64,000 nt of DNA from Paraburkholderia terricola (GCF_900142195.1 NZ_FRAB01000004.1:186001-250000); one strand, 5' to 3'. Positions 17,026-26,116 are shown, numbered from the stretch's first letter. Notes: generated by a model not told the origin, from the letters alone. Made by a program: numbers and translations.

Positions 17026-17553
17026 TCACGGCGGAACAGGCGCGCGTTGGGCACGAAGCGCGGTGAGGATGCCCCTCAGAATGTCGATGGGCGGCGGCGG
17101 ACAGCCGGGGATCGTCACGTCGACGGGAAGAAGCTTCGAGAGCGGCCCGCACACCGCGTAGCTGTCCTTGAACATGCCGCCCGTGCACGCGCATTCGCCG
17201 ACGGCAACGACCAGTTTCGGATGAGGCGTCGCCTCGTAGGCCTGCCATACCGCTTCCTTCATGTTGAGCGTGAGCGGACCGGTGACGAGCAGCATGTCCG
17301 CATGACGCGGGCTTGCGACGAAGCGAATGCCCAGGCCCTCGATGTTGTAATAGGGATTGTTGAGCGCGTGGATTTCGAGCTCGCACCCGTTGCAGGAACC
17401 CGCATCGATCTCGCGGATGCACAGCGCCCGGCCGAGCACGTCGAGGATGTCCTGCTGAAGCCGCCGGCTTTCCGTGCGCCACGCGTCGTCGCCTTCGGGC
17501 ACGCGCAGCGTTGGCGTGTCGGTTCTCGCCATCTGTTTGATGAGTTGCCACAT
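17026..17553 (-). CDS. NuoB/HyfI-like 4Fe-4S subunit of a hydrogenase-related complex
   Basis: 175-residue membrane-bound-complex subunit that carries the terminal N2-type [4Fe-4S] cluster. All four ligands are intact: C54 and C57 in AGSCNGCELEIH, C121 in GECACTGG, and C151 in IPGCPPPPIDILRG. The homologues are HyfI/HycG and NuoB. It overlaps the upstream large-subunit stop by one base. With an intact cluster next to a large subunit lacking NiFe ligands, it must pass electrons to something other than an NiFe centre, as in complex I (quinone) or an unknown acceptor. Confidence 0.9.
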   Translation of the reverse strand: MWQLIKQMARTDTPTLRVPEGDDAWRTESRRLQQDILDVLGRALCIREIDAGSCNGCELEIHALNNPYYNIEGLGIRFVASPRHADMLLVTGPLTLNMKEAVWQAYEATPHPKLVVAVGECACTGGMFKDSYAVCGPLSKLLPVDVTIPGCPPPPIDILRGILTALRAQRAPVPP

Positions 17554-19115
17554 TACAGGTCGTGCCCCGCGTAGTTCAGATTGAACGACTTGTTGATCAA
17601 CGGGAAATCGGGAACGATGTTGCCGATGATCGCATGCTCCAGCGCGGGCCAGTTCTGCCACGACGGGTCATGGCAGTGGCAGCGCGCGATGGTGCCGTCG
17701 CCGGCGGTTTCGAGTGCGACGAACACGTCGCCGCGCCAGCCTTCTATCCAGCCCACGCCACGCGCCGGCGTGGCCTCCGGTTCGATTGCCGCTGAAATCT
17801 CTCCGTCCGGCAGATCGGCGAGCAGCGCGTGGATGAGCCGGATCGACTCATGGATCTCGCCGAAGCGGACCATGACGCGGGCGGCCACGTCACCCCGTTC
17901 GTCGCTGATCACGCGCACCTGAACTTCATGATAGGGCGCATAGGGATGATCGGCCCGAACGTCGATCTTCCGACCGCTGGCACGCGCGGCGAGTCCGCAG
18001 ACGCTGAAGTGCTCCACCACTTTCGCGGCAAGGATTCCCGCGCCCGCGAAGCGATCCTGCAGTCCCGATTGATCGTCGTAGATACGCTGCATCACGCGGA
18101 CCTGCGCGTCGATCTGATCGCACTGCGTTTGCAGCGCCGCGACGGCGCGTGCATCGATTTGCGCCGCGATGCCGCCGGGGACGATCTGGTCCATCAGATA
18201 GCGGTGCCCGAAGACGCGGTGGTTCAGCCGCAGCCAGTCTTCCTTCAAACGGGAGAACTGCGCGAGGCCGTATGCGAATCCGGCGTCGTTGCCGAGCGCG
18301 CCGAGATCGCCCAGATGATTGGCGATGCGCTCGCGTTCGAGCAGCAGCGCACGCAGCCATTGCGCGCGCGGCGGAATCAGCACGCCGAGCGCCCGTTCTA
18401 CCGCCATGCAATACGCCCATGAGAACGCGACGGTCGAGTCGCCGGCGATCCGGCCCGCGAGACGATGCCCGAGCAGCAGAGGCGTTTGCTGGAATAAACG
18501 TTCGATGCCTCGGTGCGCGTAACCCAGGCGCTCCTCCAGTCGCAGCACTTTCTCGCCGACCACTGAAAAACGGAAGTGCCCCGGCTCGATCACACCCGCG
18601 TGGATCGGACCCACGGCGATCTCATGCACGCCGTCGCCCGCGACCGCCACGAACGGATAGTCCGCTTCGCGCGACTCGAACCGTTCGGTCCCGGAATGCA
18701 GCTTCCGCAGCGGATGATAATCGGCGGGCCAGTTGCCATGATTGAGCCACGGCCTCGCGTCCCCGGCGTTTATCGCACGCAGTCCCAGCAGATCGTGCAC
18801 GGCGCGTTGCATGCGCACCGCGCACGGAAAGATCGGCGAAAGGTCCGGGTAGCCGCCCTCGATGCCGGGCGTCGATGGAAGCGGCAGTTGAACCCACAGG
18901 AGGCCGTCTTCCACTGCATAGGCCGCGGAGATCGCGAACGAGCCCGCCGCCTCCTCGGCGCCCCACAACGAAATCAGACGGCCGCCTGTTGCGCGCGCCG
19001 TCGTGGCGGTGCGGGTCCACGTGTCGGCGTCGACGCGCGCGAGAAACGCCGACGACTTGCCCGCGAACCCGGCCAGGCGGACGAGATTGGCAAGACCGAA
19101 TGCCTCGATGCGCAT
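17553..19115 (-). CDS. Hydrogenase-4 large-subunit-like protein (NuoC+NuoD fusion) lacking NiFe ligands
   Basis: 520 residues combining a NuoC-like N-terminal part (about 1-140) with a NuoD/HyfG-like part (about 150-520). In HycE/HyfG the first Cys pair reads RVCGICGF; here the aligned stretch is RIAGDSTV, with A224 and S227 in place of the two Cys. The C-terminal DPCYSC becomes NLNYAG, with N514 and G517. All four NiFe-binding cysteines are therefore gone while flanking family residues (HRGIERLF, WPALEHAIIGNIVPDFPLINKS) remain. This is the defining trait of energy-converting-hydrogenase-related (Ehr) complexes. It cannot be a hydrogenase. Confidence 0.9.
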   Translation of the reverse strand: MRIEAFGLANLVRLAGFAGKSSAFLARVDADTWTRTATTARATGGRLISLWGAEEAAGSFAISAAYAVEDGLLWVQLPLPSTPGIEGGYPDLSPIFPCAVRMQRAVHDLLGLRAINAGDARPWLNHGNWPADYHPLRKLHSGTERFESREADYPFVAVAGDGVHEIAVGPIHAGVIEPGHFRFSVVGEKVLRLEERLGYAHRGIERLFQQTPLLLGHRLAGRIAGDSTVAFSWAYCMAVERALGVLIPPRAQWLRALLLERERIANHLGDLGALGNDAGFAYGLAQFSRLKEDWLRLNHRVFGHRYLMDQIVPGGIAAQIDARAVAALQTQCDQIDAQVRVMQRIYDDQSGLQDRFAGAGILAAKVVEHFSVCGLAARASGRKIDVRADHPYAPYHEVQVRVISDERGDVAARVMVRFGEIHESIRLIHALLADLPDGEISAAIEPEATPARGVGWIEGWRGDVFVALETAGDGTIARCHCHDPSWQNWPALEHAIIGNIVPDFPLINKSFNLNYAGHDL

Positions 19116-19119
19116 GTGT

Positions 19120-20580
19120 TCACCCCGCGATCATGGCCGCCGCCTGCCGATACCACGTCGCAAGATAAGGCGGAATGTAGAGTCCCAGCATCAAGCTCAT
19201 GCCGAGATGGACGAACACCGGCAGCAGCGCCGGCGGATGTTCAAGCACCTTGGCCGTGGTGTCGCCGAACACCATGCCCTGCACGCGCACGAAGATGGCC
19301 GCGAACGCCACGGCCAGTCCGAGCAGCAGGAAGGGCGTGGCCCACGGCAGCGTGCGCATCGCCGTGGTGAGAATCAGGAACTCGCTCGCGAACACGCCGA
19401 ACGGCGGCATGCCGAGAATCGCGAGCGTGCCGAGCATCATGCCCCAGCCGACAGTCGGGCTCACGCGCAACAAGCCGCGGATGTCGTCGATCGCCTGGGT
19501 GCCGGCCTTTTGCGCCGCGTGTCCGACGGTAAAGAAGATCGCGGACTTCACGAGCGAATGCACCGTCATGTGCAGCAGTCCCGCGAACGTTGCGATAGGA
19601 CCGCCGAGCCCGAACGCGAACGCCATCAAGCCCATGTGCTCGATCGACGAATACGAAAAGAGCCGCTTGACGTCTTTCTGCCGGAACAGCGAAAAAGCGG
19701 CGATCAGCACCGAGACCAACCCGAAGCCGACCAGCAGATGTCCCGGCAGGCCGTTCTGCAATGCGCCATCGGCCAGCACCTTGCAGCGCAGCACCGCATA
19801 CAGCGCGACGTTGAGCAGCAGCCCCGACAGCACGGCCGAAATCGGCGTGGGTCCTTCGGCGTGCGCGTCGGGCAGCCAGTTGTGCATGGGCACGAGGCCG
19901 ACCTTGGTGCCGTAGCCGATCAGCAGGAACACGAACGCGAGCGAAATGATGGTCGGGTCGAGACTGCTCTTGACCGCGTTCAGACTGGTCCAGAGCAGCG
20001 CGTCGCCGCCGCCCAGTTGCCGGCTCGCGGCGAGGTAGAGCAGGATCGTGCCGAACAGCGCCTGCGCGATGCCGACGCCGCACAGAATGAAGTACTTCCA
20101 CGCGGCTTCGAGGCTTGCCGCGGTGCGATAGACGCTCACCAGCAGGACCGTCGCGAGCGTGGCCGCTTCCATCGCGACCCACAGAATGCCCATGTTGTTG
20201 GTGAGCAGCGCGAGCAGCATCGCGAAGATGAACAGCTGATACATGCTGTGGTAAAGACGCATGCGCGGGGCCGTCATCTTGCCGCGGTCGCGCTCGATGC
20301 GCATGTACGGCCGTGAAAAGATCGACGTGGTCCAGCCGACGAAGGCCGTCAGCGCGACGAGGAACACGTTGAGCGGATCGACGAAGAACAGCTTGCCCAG
20401 CGCGAACGCCGGCCCGTGCGCCACGGTTTTCGCGGCGAGCAGCGCGGCCGCCGCGAACGTGAGGAAACTGAAGCCGACGTTGAGTTCCGCCGCGACATGA
20501 TGCTGGCCCACGAGCGCAAGACAGACGCCCGCCAGAAGCGGGATGGCGAAAACCAGCAGCAGGACCCAGGCTTCAGTCAT
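19120..20580 (-). CDS. hyfF: HyfF-like proton-pumping membrane subunit
   Basis: 486-residue Mrp-antiporter/NuoL-M-N family protein with about 14 hydrophobic helices, named by similarity to HyfF. Key motifs are the helix-7-region Lys/His elements GYGTKVGLVPMHNWLPDAHAEGPTPISAVLSG and the conserved LFSYSSIEHMG. It probably moves protons or sodium ions across the inner membrane. Its start lies within the 3' end of the HyfE-like gene (8-base overlap), and the large-subunit gene follows four bases after its stop. Confidence 0.9.
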   Translation of the reverse strand: MTEAWVLLLVFAIPLLAGVCLALVGQHHVAAELNVGFSFLTFAAAALLAAKTVAHGPAFALGKLFFVDPLNVFLVALTAFVGWTTSIFSRPYMRIERDRGKMTAPRMRLYHSMYQLFIFAMLLALLTNNMGILWVAMEAATLATVLLVSVYRTAASLEAAWKYFILCGVGIAQALFGTILLYLAASRQLGGGDALLWTSLNAVKSSLDPTIISLAFVFLLIGYGTKVGLVPMHNWLPDAHAEGPTPISAVLSGLLLNVALYAVLRCKVLADGALQNGLPGHLLVGFGLVSVLIAAFSLFRQKDVKRLFSYSSIEHMGLMAFAFGLGGPIATFAGLLHMTVHSLVKSAIFFTVGHAAQKAGTQAIDDIRGLLRVSPTVGWGMMLGTLAILGMPPFGVFASEFLILTTAMRTLPWATPFLLLGLAVAFAAIFVRVQGMVFGDTTAKVLEHPPALLPVFVHLGMSLMLGLYIPPYLATWYRQAAAMIAG

Positions 20581-21232
20581 CTTTTAGTTTTTCGAGGTGG
20601 TGAATGTCCAGGCTGTCGAACTGCTCGCGAATCTGGAACATGAACACGCCGAGGATCAGGATGCCCACCAGCACGTCGAGTCCGATGCCGAGTTCGACGA
20701 TCATCGGCATGCCGTTGGTCGCCGCGGCGGCGGCAAAGAACAGGCCGTTCTCCATCGATAGAAAGCCGATCACCTGAGGAATCGCCTTCGCCCGCGTGAT
20801 CATCATCATGAACGACAGCAGCACGCAGGCGAGCGCGATGCCGAGCGTGCCGCGCGCCACCGACGAGGCGAGCTGGCTGACCGGCGAGGCGACGTTGAAC
20901 GCGACGATCACGAGCACGATGCCGATCAGCAGCGTGGCGGGAATGTTGAGGAGCGACTCCACGTCCGTCCTGACGTTCAGGCGCTGCACGAGCCGATAGA
21001 GTATCCAGGGGATCAGGCCGACCTTGAGCACGAGCGTGAGCGCCGCGGAGATGTAGAGGTGCACGTCGGCGGTCACGTATCCGAGGATCATGTTCGCCGA
21101 CACGAGCGTCACGCCCTGCAGCGTATAGAGGTGAATCAGCGACAGGATGCGGCGTTGGCTGAGCATCGCGAACGACAGCAGCAACAGGATCGCGGCCAGG
21201 AAATTGATGATCTGCGTGGCGAATCCGTGCAT
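20573..21232 (-). CDS. hyfE: HyfE-like membrane subunit
   Basis: 219-residue protein with about six to seven membrane helices, matching HyfE, which corresponds to the NuoK-type region. The start MHGFATQIINFLAAILLLL is followed by helix pairs such as LSLIHLYTLQGVTLVSANMILGYV and ALACVLLSFMMMITRAKAIPQVIGFLSMENGLFF. The conserved Glu in SMENGLFF fits the NuoK family. The ATG overlaps the HyfC-like stop (ATGA). A much longer frame open upstream is not coding. Confidence 0.88.
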   Translation of the reverse strand: MHGFATQIINFLAAILLLLSFAMLSQRRILSLIHLYTLQGVTLVSANMILGYVTADVHLYISAALTLVLKVGLIPWILYRLVQRLNVRTDVESLLNIPATLLIGIVLVIVAFNVASPVSQLASSVARGTLGIALACVLLSFMMMITRAKAIPQVIGFLSMENGLFFAAAAATNGMPMIVELGIGLDVLVGILILGVFMFQIREQFDSLDIHHLEKLKDD

Positions 21233-22182
21233 CACGCCCCCAGCAGAAAGTGAACCAGCATGCCGATGACGGCCAGCAGGAACGCCGTGGCGAGAAACTC
21301 CGGCACGCGGAAAATGCGCATCTTGGCGTTGGTCGTCTCCACGATCGCGAGTGCCGCGCCGCCTATCGACAGCTTGACGAAGAGCGTCGGTATCGCGAGC
21401 AGCAGCGCCAGCGGACTGCCGGCCTCCGCGATGCCCCAGGGAACGAACAACGCGAGGCCGATGCACGAGTACGCGAACAGCTTGAGGCTCGCGGCCCATT
21501 CCATCAGCGCGAGATGCCGGCCGGAATATTCGAGGATCAGCGCCTCGTGGATCATCGTGAGTTCGAGGTGGGTGGTCGGATTGTCGACCGGCAGGCGCGC
21601 GTTCTCCGCGAGCGACACCATCGTGAACGCGATGCCCGCGAACGCGAGGCTCGGATAGATCGCCAGTTCGCGATGGCTGAGCGTGGCGACGATGCGGGTC
21701 AGCAAGGTCGACTGCGTGATCAGCGACGCCGAGAACAGCACCATCAGCAGGGCCGGCTCGGCCAGAAAGCCGACCAGCATCTCGCGGCGCGCGCCGAGCG
21801 TGCCGAACGCGGTGCCGATGTCCATCGCCGCGAGCGAGATCGCGACGCGCGCCAGCGCGAACAGGCCCACCAGGGCGATCGCATCCGCGGCGGGCGAGAG
21901 GGGCAGATCGGTGGAAAGCGTCGGCACGATCGCGCAGGCGAGCGTCATGCAGGCCCAGACGACATACGGCGCGCCGCGGAAAATCGGGCTCGCATGTTCG
22001 GCGACGACCGACTCCTTGTTGAACAGCTTGTGAAGCATCCGGTAAGGCTGCCAGATGCTCGGCGCACGGCGGTTCTGCAAGCGCGCGCGGCAGATGTTGA
22101 TCCACCCGGTCAACAGCGGCGCTGCCGCGAGCGCGAGCAGGATTTCGAGGCCCTGGGAGAGCAATCCGGAGAGCGTGATCAT
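21232..22182 (-). CDS. hyfC: HyfC-like (NuoH-family) membrane subunit
   Basis: 316-residue membrane protein corresponding to HyfC/HycD and to complex-I NuoH, which anchors the peripheral arm and forms part of the quinone or substrate entry. Conserved traits include QPYRMLHKLFNKESVV, SLAENARLPVDNPTTHLELTMIHEALILEYSG and the internal-charge segment RIFRVPEFLATAF. The start MITLSGLLSQG overlaps the HyfB-like stop (ATGA). The chain of overlaps through this operon shows a translationally coupled complex. Confidence 0.9.
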   Translation of the reverse strand: MITLSGLLSQGLEILLALAAAPLLTGWINICRARLQNRRAPSIWQPYRMLHKLFNKESVVAEHASPIFRGAPYVVWACMTLACAIVPTLSTDLPLSPAADAIALVGLFALARVAISLAAMDIGTAFGTLGARREMLVGFLAEPALLMVLFSASLITQSTLLTRIVATLSHRELAIYPSLAFAGIAFTMVSLAENARLPVDNPTTHLELTMIHEALILEYSGRHLALMEWAASLKLFAYSCIGLALFVPWGIAEAGSPLALLLAIPTLFVKLSIGGAALAIVETTNAKMRIFRVPEFLATAFLLAVIGMLVHFLLGA

Positions 22183-24200
22183 CGTCTCACCAGCATCAGC
22201 AGGACGATCAGCACGAGAAAGCTGTGCATCAGATAGACGGCGATGCGGCCCGTCTGAAGCAAGCCGGCCAGCGCCGCGATGCGCTTGATCAGCCGTTCGA
22301 GCGGCTCGTAAATCAGCGCCCACGCGCGATCGGTCACGCTCACGCTGTATATCGGCTGGCTGTCGAATGGCGAAGGCAGCCGCCGTTCGATCCTGAAGAG
22401 CGGCGCGAAGATTTCCCGGATCGGCTGCCCGAAGCCTTCCGCCGTGTCCTGCATGCGCGCGGTCCCGAACGGATAGCCGCAGGCCCAGGGCGCGGCCCGC
22501 CGCAGGCGCCCATGGTAGAGACGCCGCACCAGCAGCCACGCGAGCGCGCAACAGGCAAGGAAGAACAGCAGGAACACCGCCGGCATGTAGCTGGCCCGGT
22601 CCACGCTAGTGGGCGCGAGCAGCAGCCAGCCATTGCGTGCGACGGCCGGCCCGATGCCGGCGTCCACCAGCATCCGCGTGACGCGGTCCAGAACGGCCAC
22701 GAATTGCACCGGCAGCAGTCCGAGCAGCACGCATATCGCGGCCAGCCATGCGAAGCCGACCCGCTCCCACGGCGTGGCGTCGCGGGCCTCGCTCAGCTTC
22801 GCCTCGCGCGGCTGGCCGAGAAAGACGATGCCGAAGAACTTGACCATGGTGTAGCCCGCGAGCGCGGCCACGAGCGCGATCAGCGCGGCGACGAGCGGCA
22901 CCACCATGTTCAGGAACGGGTCCGGCAAACCCGGCGTGAACAGGAAGCTTTGCAGCAACAGCCATTCGGAGACGAAGCCGCTCAACGGCGGCAGCCCCGC
23001 GCTGGAAAGCGCGCCGACGAGCGCGGCCCATGCGGTCCAGGGCATGAAACGGATCAGGCCGCCGAGGCGCCCGAGATTGCGCTCGCCCGTGGCATGAAGC
23101 ACGGAACCGGTGCCGAGAAACAGCAGACTCTTGAAGGCGGCGTGGCTCGCGATCTGATAGAGCAGGGCTGTCAACGATAAGGCGGCGAGCGCCGTCATTC
23201 CGTACGCGCGAAACAGGATCGCGAGCCCCATGCTGACGAACATCAACCCGATGTTGTCGATCGACGAGTACGCCAGCAGGCGCTTCATGTCCGTCTGAAT
23301 CGCGCTGAACACGACGCCGAAGAGCGCGGAGAAGAGCCCGAGTATCAGCATGAGCACGCCCCACCAGGCAATCTGCACGTGCAGCAGATCGAACACCGTG
23401 CGCAGCACGCCGTACAGCCCCGCCTTGAGGACGAACCCGCTGAGCAGCGCCGAGACCGGCGAGGGCGCCGCCGGATGCGCCTCGGGCAGCCAGACGTGCA
23501 GCGGGACAATGCCCGCCTTCGTGCCGAAGCCGAACAGCGCCAGCACAAACGCGACCGACGCCCAGAACACGTCCAGATGCTGCGCGCGCATGTTGGCGAA
23601 CGTGTAGTCGCCGGTATTGGCTTGCAACAGGCCGAAGCACAGCAGCAGCGCGAGCGCGCCGACGTGCGAGATCAGGAAGTAGAGCCAGGCCGCCCGGCGG
23701 ATGTCGGCGAAGCGGTGGTTGGTCATGACGAGGAAGGTGGCCGATACCGTCATGGTTTCCCATGCCACCATGAAGCAATAGGCATCGTCGGCGAGCAGGA
23801 GGAGCGCCATGCTCGCGAGGCACACGTGATATTCGAAGCACAGCAGGCCCGGCGGCGTGCCCTCGCCCTTGCGGAAGTAGCCGGCGGAGAAGGCGCTCAC
23901 GCCCGTGCTCACCACGCCGAGCACGCACAGGAAATAGGCGGACAGGCCGTCGAGCCGAAGATGGAAGGGCAGGTCCGGCAGCCCGAGCGGCAGGACGATC
24001 TGCCGGGGACCGGCAAAGACGCCCGCGAGGCCGAGCCCGCACAGCAGCAGCCCGAACACCGCGCCGGCTGGAAACAGCCCGTGCGCCACCACGCGGGTGC
24101 GGCGCAGGCTTGCCAGCCCCGCGACCCCGATGACGAGCCAGCCCGCGATCACGAGCAGCACGTAGTGGATGACCAGCGGGGTGAACTGCGCGTGTTCCAT
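22179..24200 (-). CDS. hyfB: HyfB-like large antiporter-type membrane subunit
   Basis: 673-residue membrane protein, first gene of the operon. It belongs to the NuoL/MrpA-like family with a C-terminal extension as in HyfB (about 14 to 16 helices). Motifs include FGTKAGIVPLHVWLPEAHPAAPSPVSALLSG and LAYSSIDNIGLMFVSMGL. The start ATG 24200 (MEHAQFTPLV) is chosen because GGAG lies ten bases upstream; a TTG at 24224 is weaker. The 418-base gap upstream must carry the operon promoter. Confidence 0.9.
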   Translation of the reverse strand: MEHAQFTPLVIHYVLLVIAGWLVIGVAGLASLRRTRVVAHGLFPAGAVFGLLLCGLGLAGVFAGPRQIVLPLGLPDLPFHLRLDGLSAYFLCVLGVVSTGVSAFSAGYFRKGEGTPPGLLCFEYHVCLASMALLLLADDAYCFMVAWETMTVSATFLVMTNHRFADIRRAAWLYFLISHVGALALLLCFGLLQANTGDYTFANMRAQHLDVFWASVAFVLALFGFGTKAGIVPLHVWLPEAHPAAPSPVSALLSGFVLKAGLYGVLRTVFDLLHVQIAWWGVLMLILGLFSALFGVVFSAIQTDMKRLLAYSSIDNIGLMFVSMGLAILFRAYGMTALAALSLTALLYQIASHAAFKSLLFLGTGSVLHATGERNLGRLGGLIRFMPWTAWAALVGALSSAGLPPLSGFVSEWLLLQSFLFTPGLPDPFLNMVVPLVAALIALVAALAGYTMVKFFGIVFLGQPREAKLSEARDATPWERVGFAWLAAICVLLGLLPVQFVAVLDRVTRMLVDAGIGPAVARNGWLLLAPTSVDRASYMPAVFLLFFLACCALAWLLVRRLYHGRLRRAAPWACGYPFGTARMQDTAEGFGQPIREIFAPLFRIERRLPSPFDSQPIYSVSVTDRAWALIYEPLERLIKRIAALAGLLQTGRIAVYLMHSFLVLIVLLMLVRR

Positions 24201-24618
24201 CGACGTTGTCTCCAATACCGTCAAAGGTTCTGTTCAGCGGGCAGCGTGTCTGATGAAGAGTATCCCGAAACCGCCTCCAGCCGGTGACGATCTTCCATTT
24301 CGTTGACATGGCGGCATGGCGAGCGGCTCGTGATGCGGCGCGCTGTTCACCGTCAGTGGCGCTGTTTCGCTGGAGGACATCAGGTTAGCAGTTGATGATA
24401 ATTGCGTTATCATCCTAGCAGTTTTATCGTTCCAGTTCCACGCGCGATGACCCGTCGGTGTGCGCATAAAGTGCGCCGCGAGTGCGCCGCGTCGGTTCCG
24501 CGCATTGGCAATGCGACCTTGCCGCGCGCGTGGAATGTCAGAAGCTCCAGCTTGCCGCGCCGGTCCCTCTCACGCCCAACGCGCGGTTCGGACAGGCGAA
24601 TCTTCGAATCGATACCCA
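24201..24618. other. Divergent region between the hyf-like operon and the yoaK-like gene
   Basis: 418 bases between hyfB (leftward) and the YoaK-like gene (rightward), without a supportable gene. It contains the perfect palindrome at 24395-24413. No confident -35/-10 pair is seen for the leftward operon; TTGATG at 24392 overlaps the palindrome and could be a -35 for the rightward gene. Reading frames through this stretch are shadows. Confidence 0.55.
24395..24413. promoter_or_regulatory. Palindromic operator candidate, copy 1
   Basis: ATGATAATTGCGTTATCAT: 7-base perfect arms ATGATAA / TTATCAT around a 5-base spacer. The same arms with another spacer occur at 25465-25483. Being repeated before two genes argues for one shared regulator. 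It is not a standard Fur box, whose arms are separated by fewer bases. Confidence 0.65.
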
Positions 24619-25380
24619 ATGCCAGCACACTATTTCCGCGCTCTGACGGGAAAGGACCGCAGCGCCGAGGCCAACAGGCAGCTCGGCTTCTCGCTTGCGT
24701 TCGTGGCTGGCGCGACCAATGCCGGTGGTTTTCTCGCGGTGAAGCAGTACACGTCGCATATGAGCGGCGTGATATCCGCGATCGCCGACCAGGCCGCGTT
24801 GGGCGACCTGTCGCTGGCGCTGGCGGGCGTCGGATCGCTGATCTCGTTCCTGCTGGGCGCTGCCTCGTCGTCCGTGCTCGTCAATTGGGGGCGGCGCAGG
24901 CGGCTGAACAGCCAGTACGCGTCGCCCTTGCTGATCGAAGCCGTTCTACTGCTGTGCTTCGGGCTGCTCGGCAGCCATCTGGCCGTATGGGAAACCCTGT
25001 TCGTGCCCGCGGCCGTCGTGCTGCTGTGCTTCATCATGGGGCTGCAGAACGCGATGATCACCAAGCTCTCCGGCGCGGAAATCCGCACCACTCACATGAC
25101 GGGCATCGTGACGGATATCGGTATCGAGCTCGGCAAGCTGTTCTACTGGAATTCGTCGAAGGCAGGGCCGGCGGAGCCGGTCGTGCTCGCCAATCGCGCC
25201 AGGCTGAAGGTGCATCTGACGATGCTTGCGATGTTCTTTGCCGGCGGCGTGACCGGGGCGATGGGCTTCAAGCACATTGGATACGCCTCCACCGTGCCGC
25301 TCGCGGGCATGCTGATCGTGCTCGCCATCGTTCCTTTCATCGACGACCTGCGCGAGCGCGTTTATCGCCTCGACCGATAG
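24619..25380 (+). CDS. YoaK (DUF1275) family membrane protein
   Basis: 253-residue inner-membrane protein with about six hydrophobic helices. Typical traits of the family are FVAGATNAGGFLAVKQYTSHMSGVISAIAD near the start and MGLQNAMITKLSGAEIRTTHMTGIVTDIGIELGK in the middle. The family is widespread, its function unknown; some members are linked to stress or transport only by association. Start MPAHYFRALTG at 24619 is the Met nearest the first family-like segment; the frame is open upstream. It is preceded by palindrome copy 1. Confidence 0.85.
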   Translation: MPAHYFRALTGKDRSAEANRQLGFSLAFVAGATNAGGFLAVKQYTSHMSGVISAIADQAALGDLSLALAGVGSLISFLLGAASSSVLVNWGRRRRLNSQYASPLLIEAVLLLCFGLLGSHLAVWETLFVPAAVVLLCFIMGLQNAMITKLSGAEIRTTHMTGIVTDIGIELGKLFYWNSSKAGPAEPVVLANRARLKVHLTMLAMFFAGGVTGAMGFKHIGYASTVPLAGMLIVLAIVPFIDDLRERVYRLDR

Positions 25381-25464
25381 GCGGGGCGCCGGGGGAAGCG
25401 GCGCTTTTCGTGCGCAAACGCCCTCGGAACCGCCAGCCGGCACCGGCGGACAAGCCACTGTTCT

Positions 25465-25483
25465 ATGATAATGTCGTTATCAT
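25465..25483. promoter_or_regulatory. Palindromic operator candidate, copy 2
   Basis: ATGATAATGTCGTTATCAT, with the same arms as copy 1. Its last base shares the first T of the -35 hexamer of the promoter at 25483-25511, a place where a bound repressor or activator would act directly on transcription of the redoxin-like gene. Confidence 0.68.
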
Positions 25484-25511
25484 TGACTTATCCTGGTATG
25501 GTAACAATAAT
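25483..25511 (+). promoter_or_regulatory. Sigma-70 promoter of the redoxin-like gene
   Basis: TTGACT (25483-25488), 17-base spacer, AATAAT (25506-25511). Both hexamers are five-sixths consensus. It overlaps palindrome copy 2 by one base and lies about 58 bases before the ATG at 25570. Confidence 0.65.
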
Positions 25512-25569
25512 GCGACTCTCGGGCGAGAGCCTTGTCGGTCCCGTTTCGGGTTCAGGTGAGACGAGGAAA

Positions 25570-26043
25570 ATGCCTGCGTACGGCATGGGGGTGAACGTGA
25601 TTAATGCAGGTGTTCCGCTGCTGTCGCACGACTACACGCATCTCTATCTGCGGGACGTCATGGGGCAGCGCGGGCTGATCGTCGTCGGCGTGGGCAAGGC
25701 CGGCGAACGTGGATTCCAGATGCTGTACCGCTTCTCCAATATCTGCGACCGTCTCGAGCAATGCGGGATCAATGTGATCTTCGTTTATCAGAAGGAGTCG
25801 GCCCGTCACGTGCAGGACACGACCTCGCTGTTCGGCGCCCGCTACCGGCAAAGACCGTGTCTGTTTCTGGACGACGACGGCAAGTTTTTTGTCGGCCCGC
25901 CGCGTCCAAAATCGCTTCGCGCGATCTATCTGGATCGCGAAATGAAGCGGCTCGGCGCGGCCGAGTTCGCGCTGCGGGACGAAACGTGGGACGCGCTACT
26001 GCAGGCGTTCTTCGCGCAGGCGGCGGCAGGGTCGATGCATTGA
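25570..26043 (+). CDS. Thioredoxin-fold-like protein, function uncertain
   Basis: 157 residues. The start MPAYGMGVNVIN is set by GAGGA five bases upstream; the frame is open earlier but runs through the promoter. The core LIVVGVGKAGERGFQMLYRFSNICDRLEQCGINVIFVYQKESARHV followed by RQRPCLFLDDDGKFFVGPP has the strand-helix-strand order and the late Pro-bearing turn of AhpC/TSA-like redoxins. The peroxidatic Cys motif is missing, however; Cys residues sit in NICDRLEQC. It may be a degenerate redoxin. HPr-like and spermidine-synthase-like genes follow on the same strand. Confidence 0.6.
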   Translation: MPAYGMGVNVINAGVPLLSHDYTHLYLRDVMGQRGLIVVGVGKAGERGFQMLYRFSNICDRLEQCGINVIFVYQKESARHVQDTTSLFGARYRQRPCLFLDDDGKFFVGPPRPKSLRAIYLDREMKRLGAAEFALRDETWDALLQAFFAQAAAGSMH

Positions 26044-26116
26044 GCCAGGGCGCGCGGGGAGCGCGCCCTGGCGGCACGACACGACGCGGGTTGGAATCAC
26101 ATACGAGGGGGGCGGA

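Noticed and set aside
17026..24200. A hydrogen-producing hydrogenase-4 or formate hydrogenlyase
   Set aside because: All four NiFe-binding cysteines of the large subunit are replaced, and no hyp maturation genes are seen.
24395..24413. Fur box
   Set aside because: The arms resemble Fur-box halves, but the spacer of five bases is longer than in the Fur consensus; another regulator is more likely.
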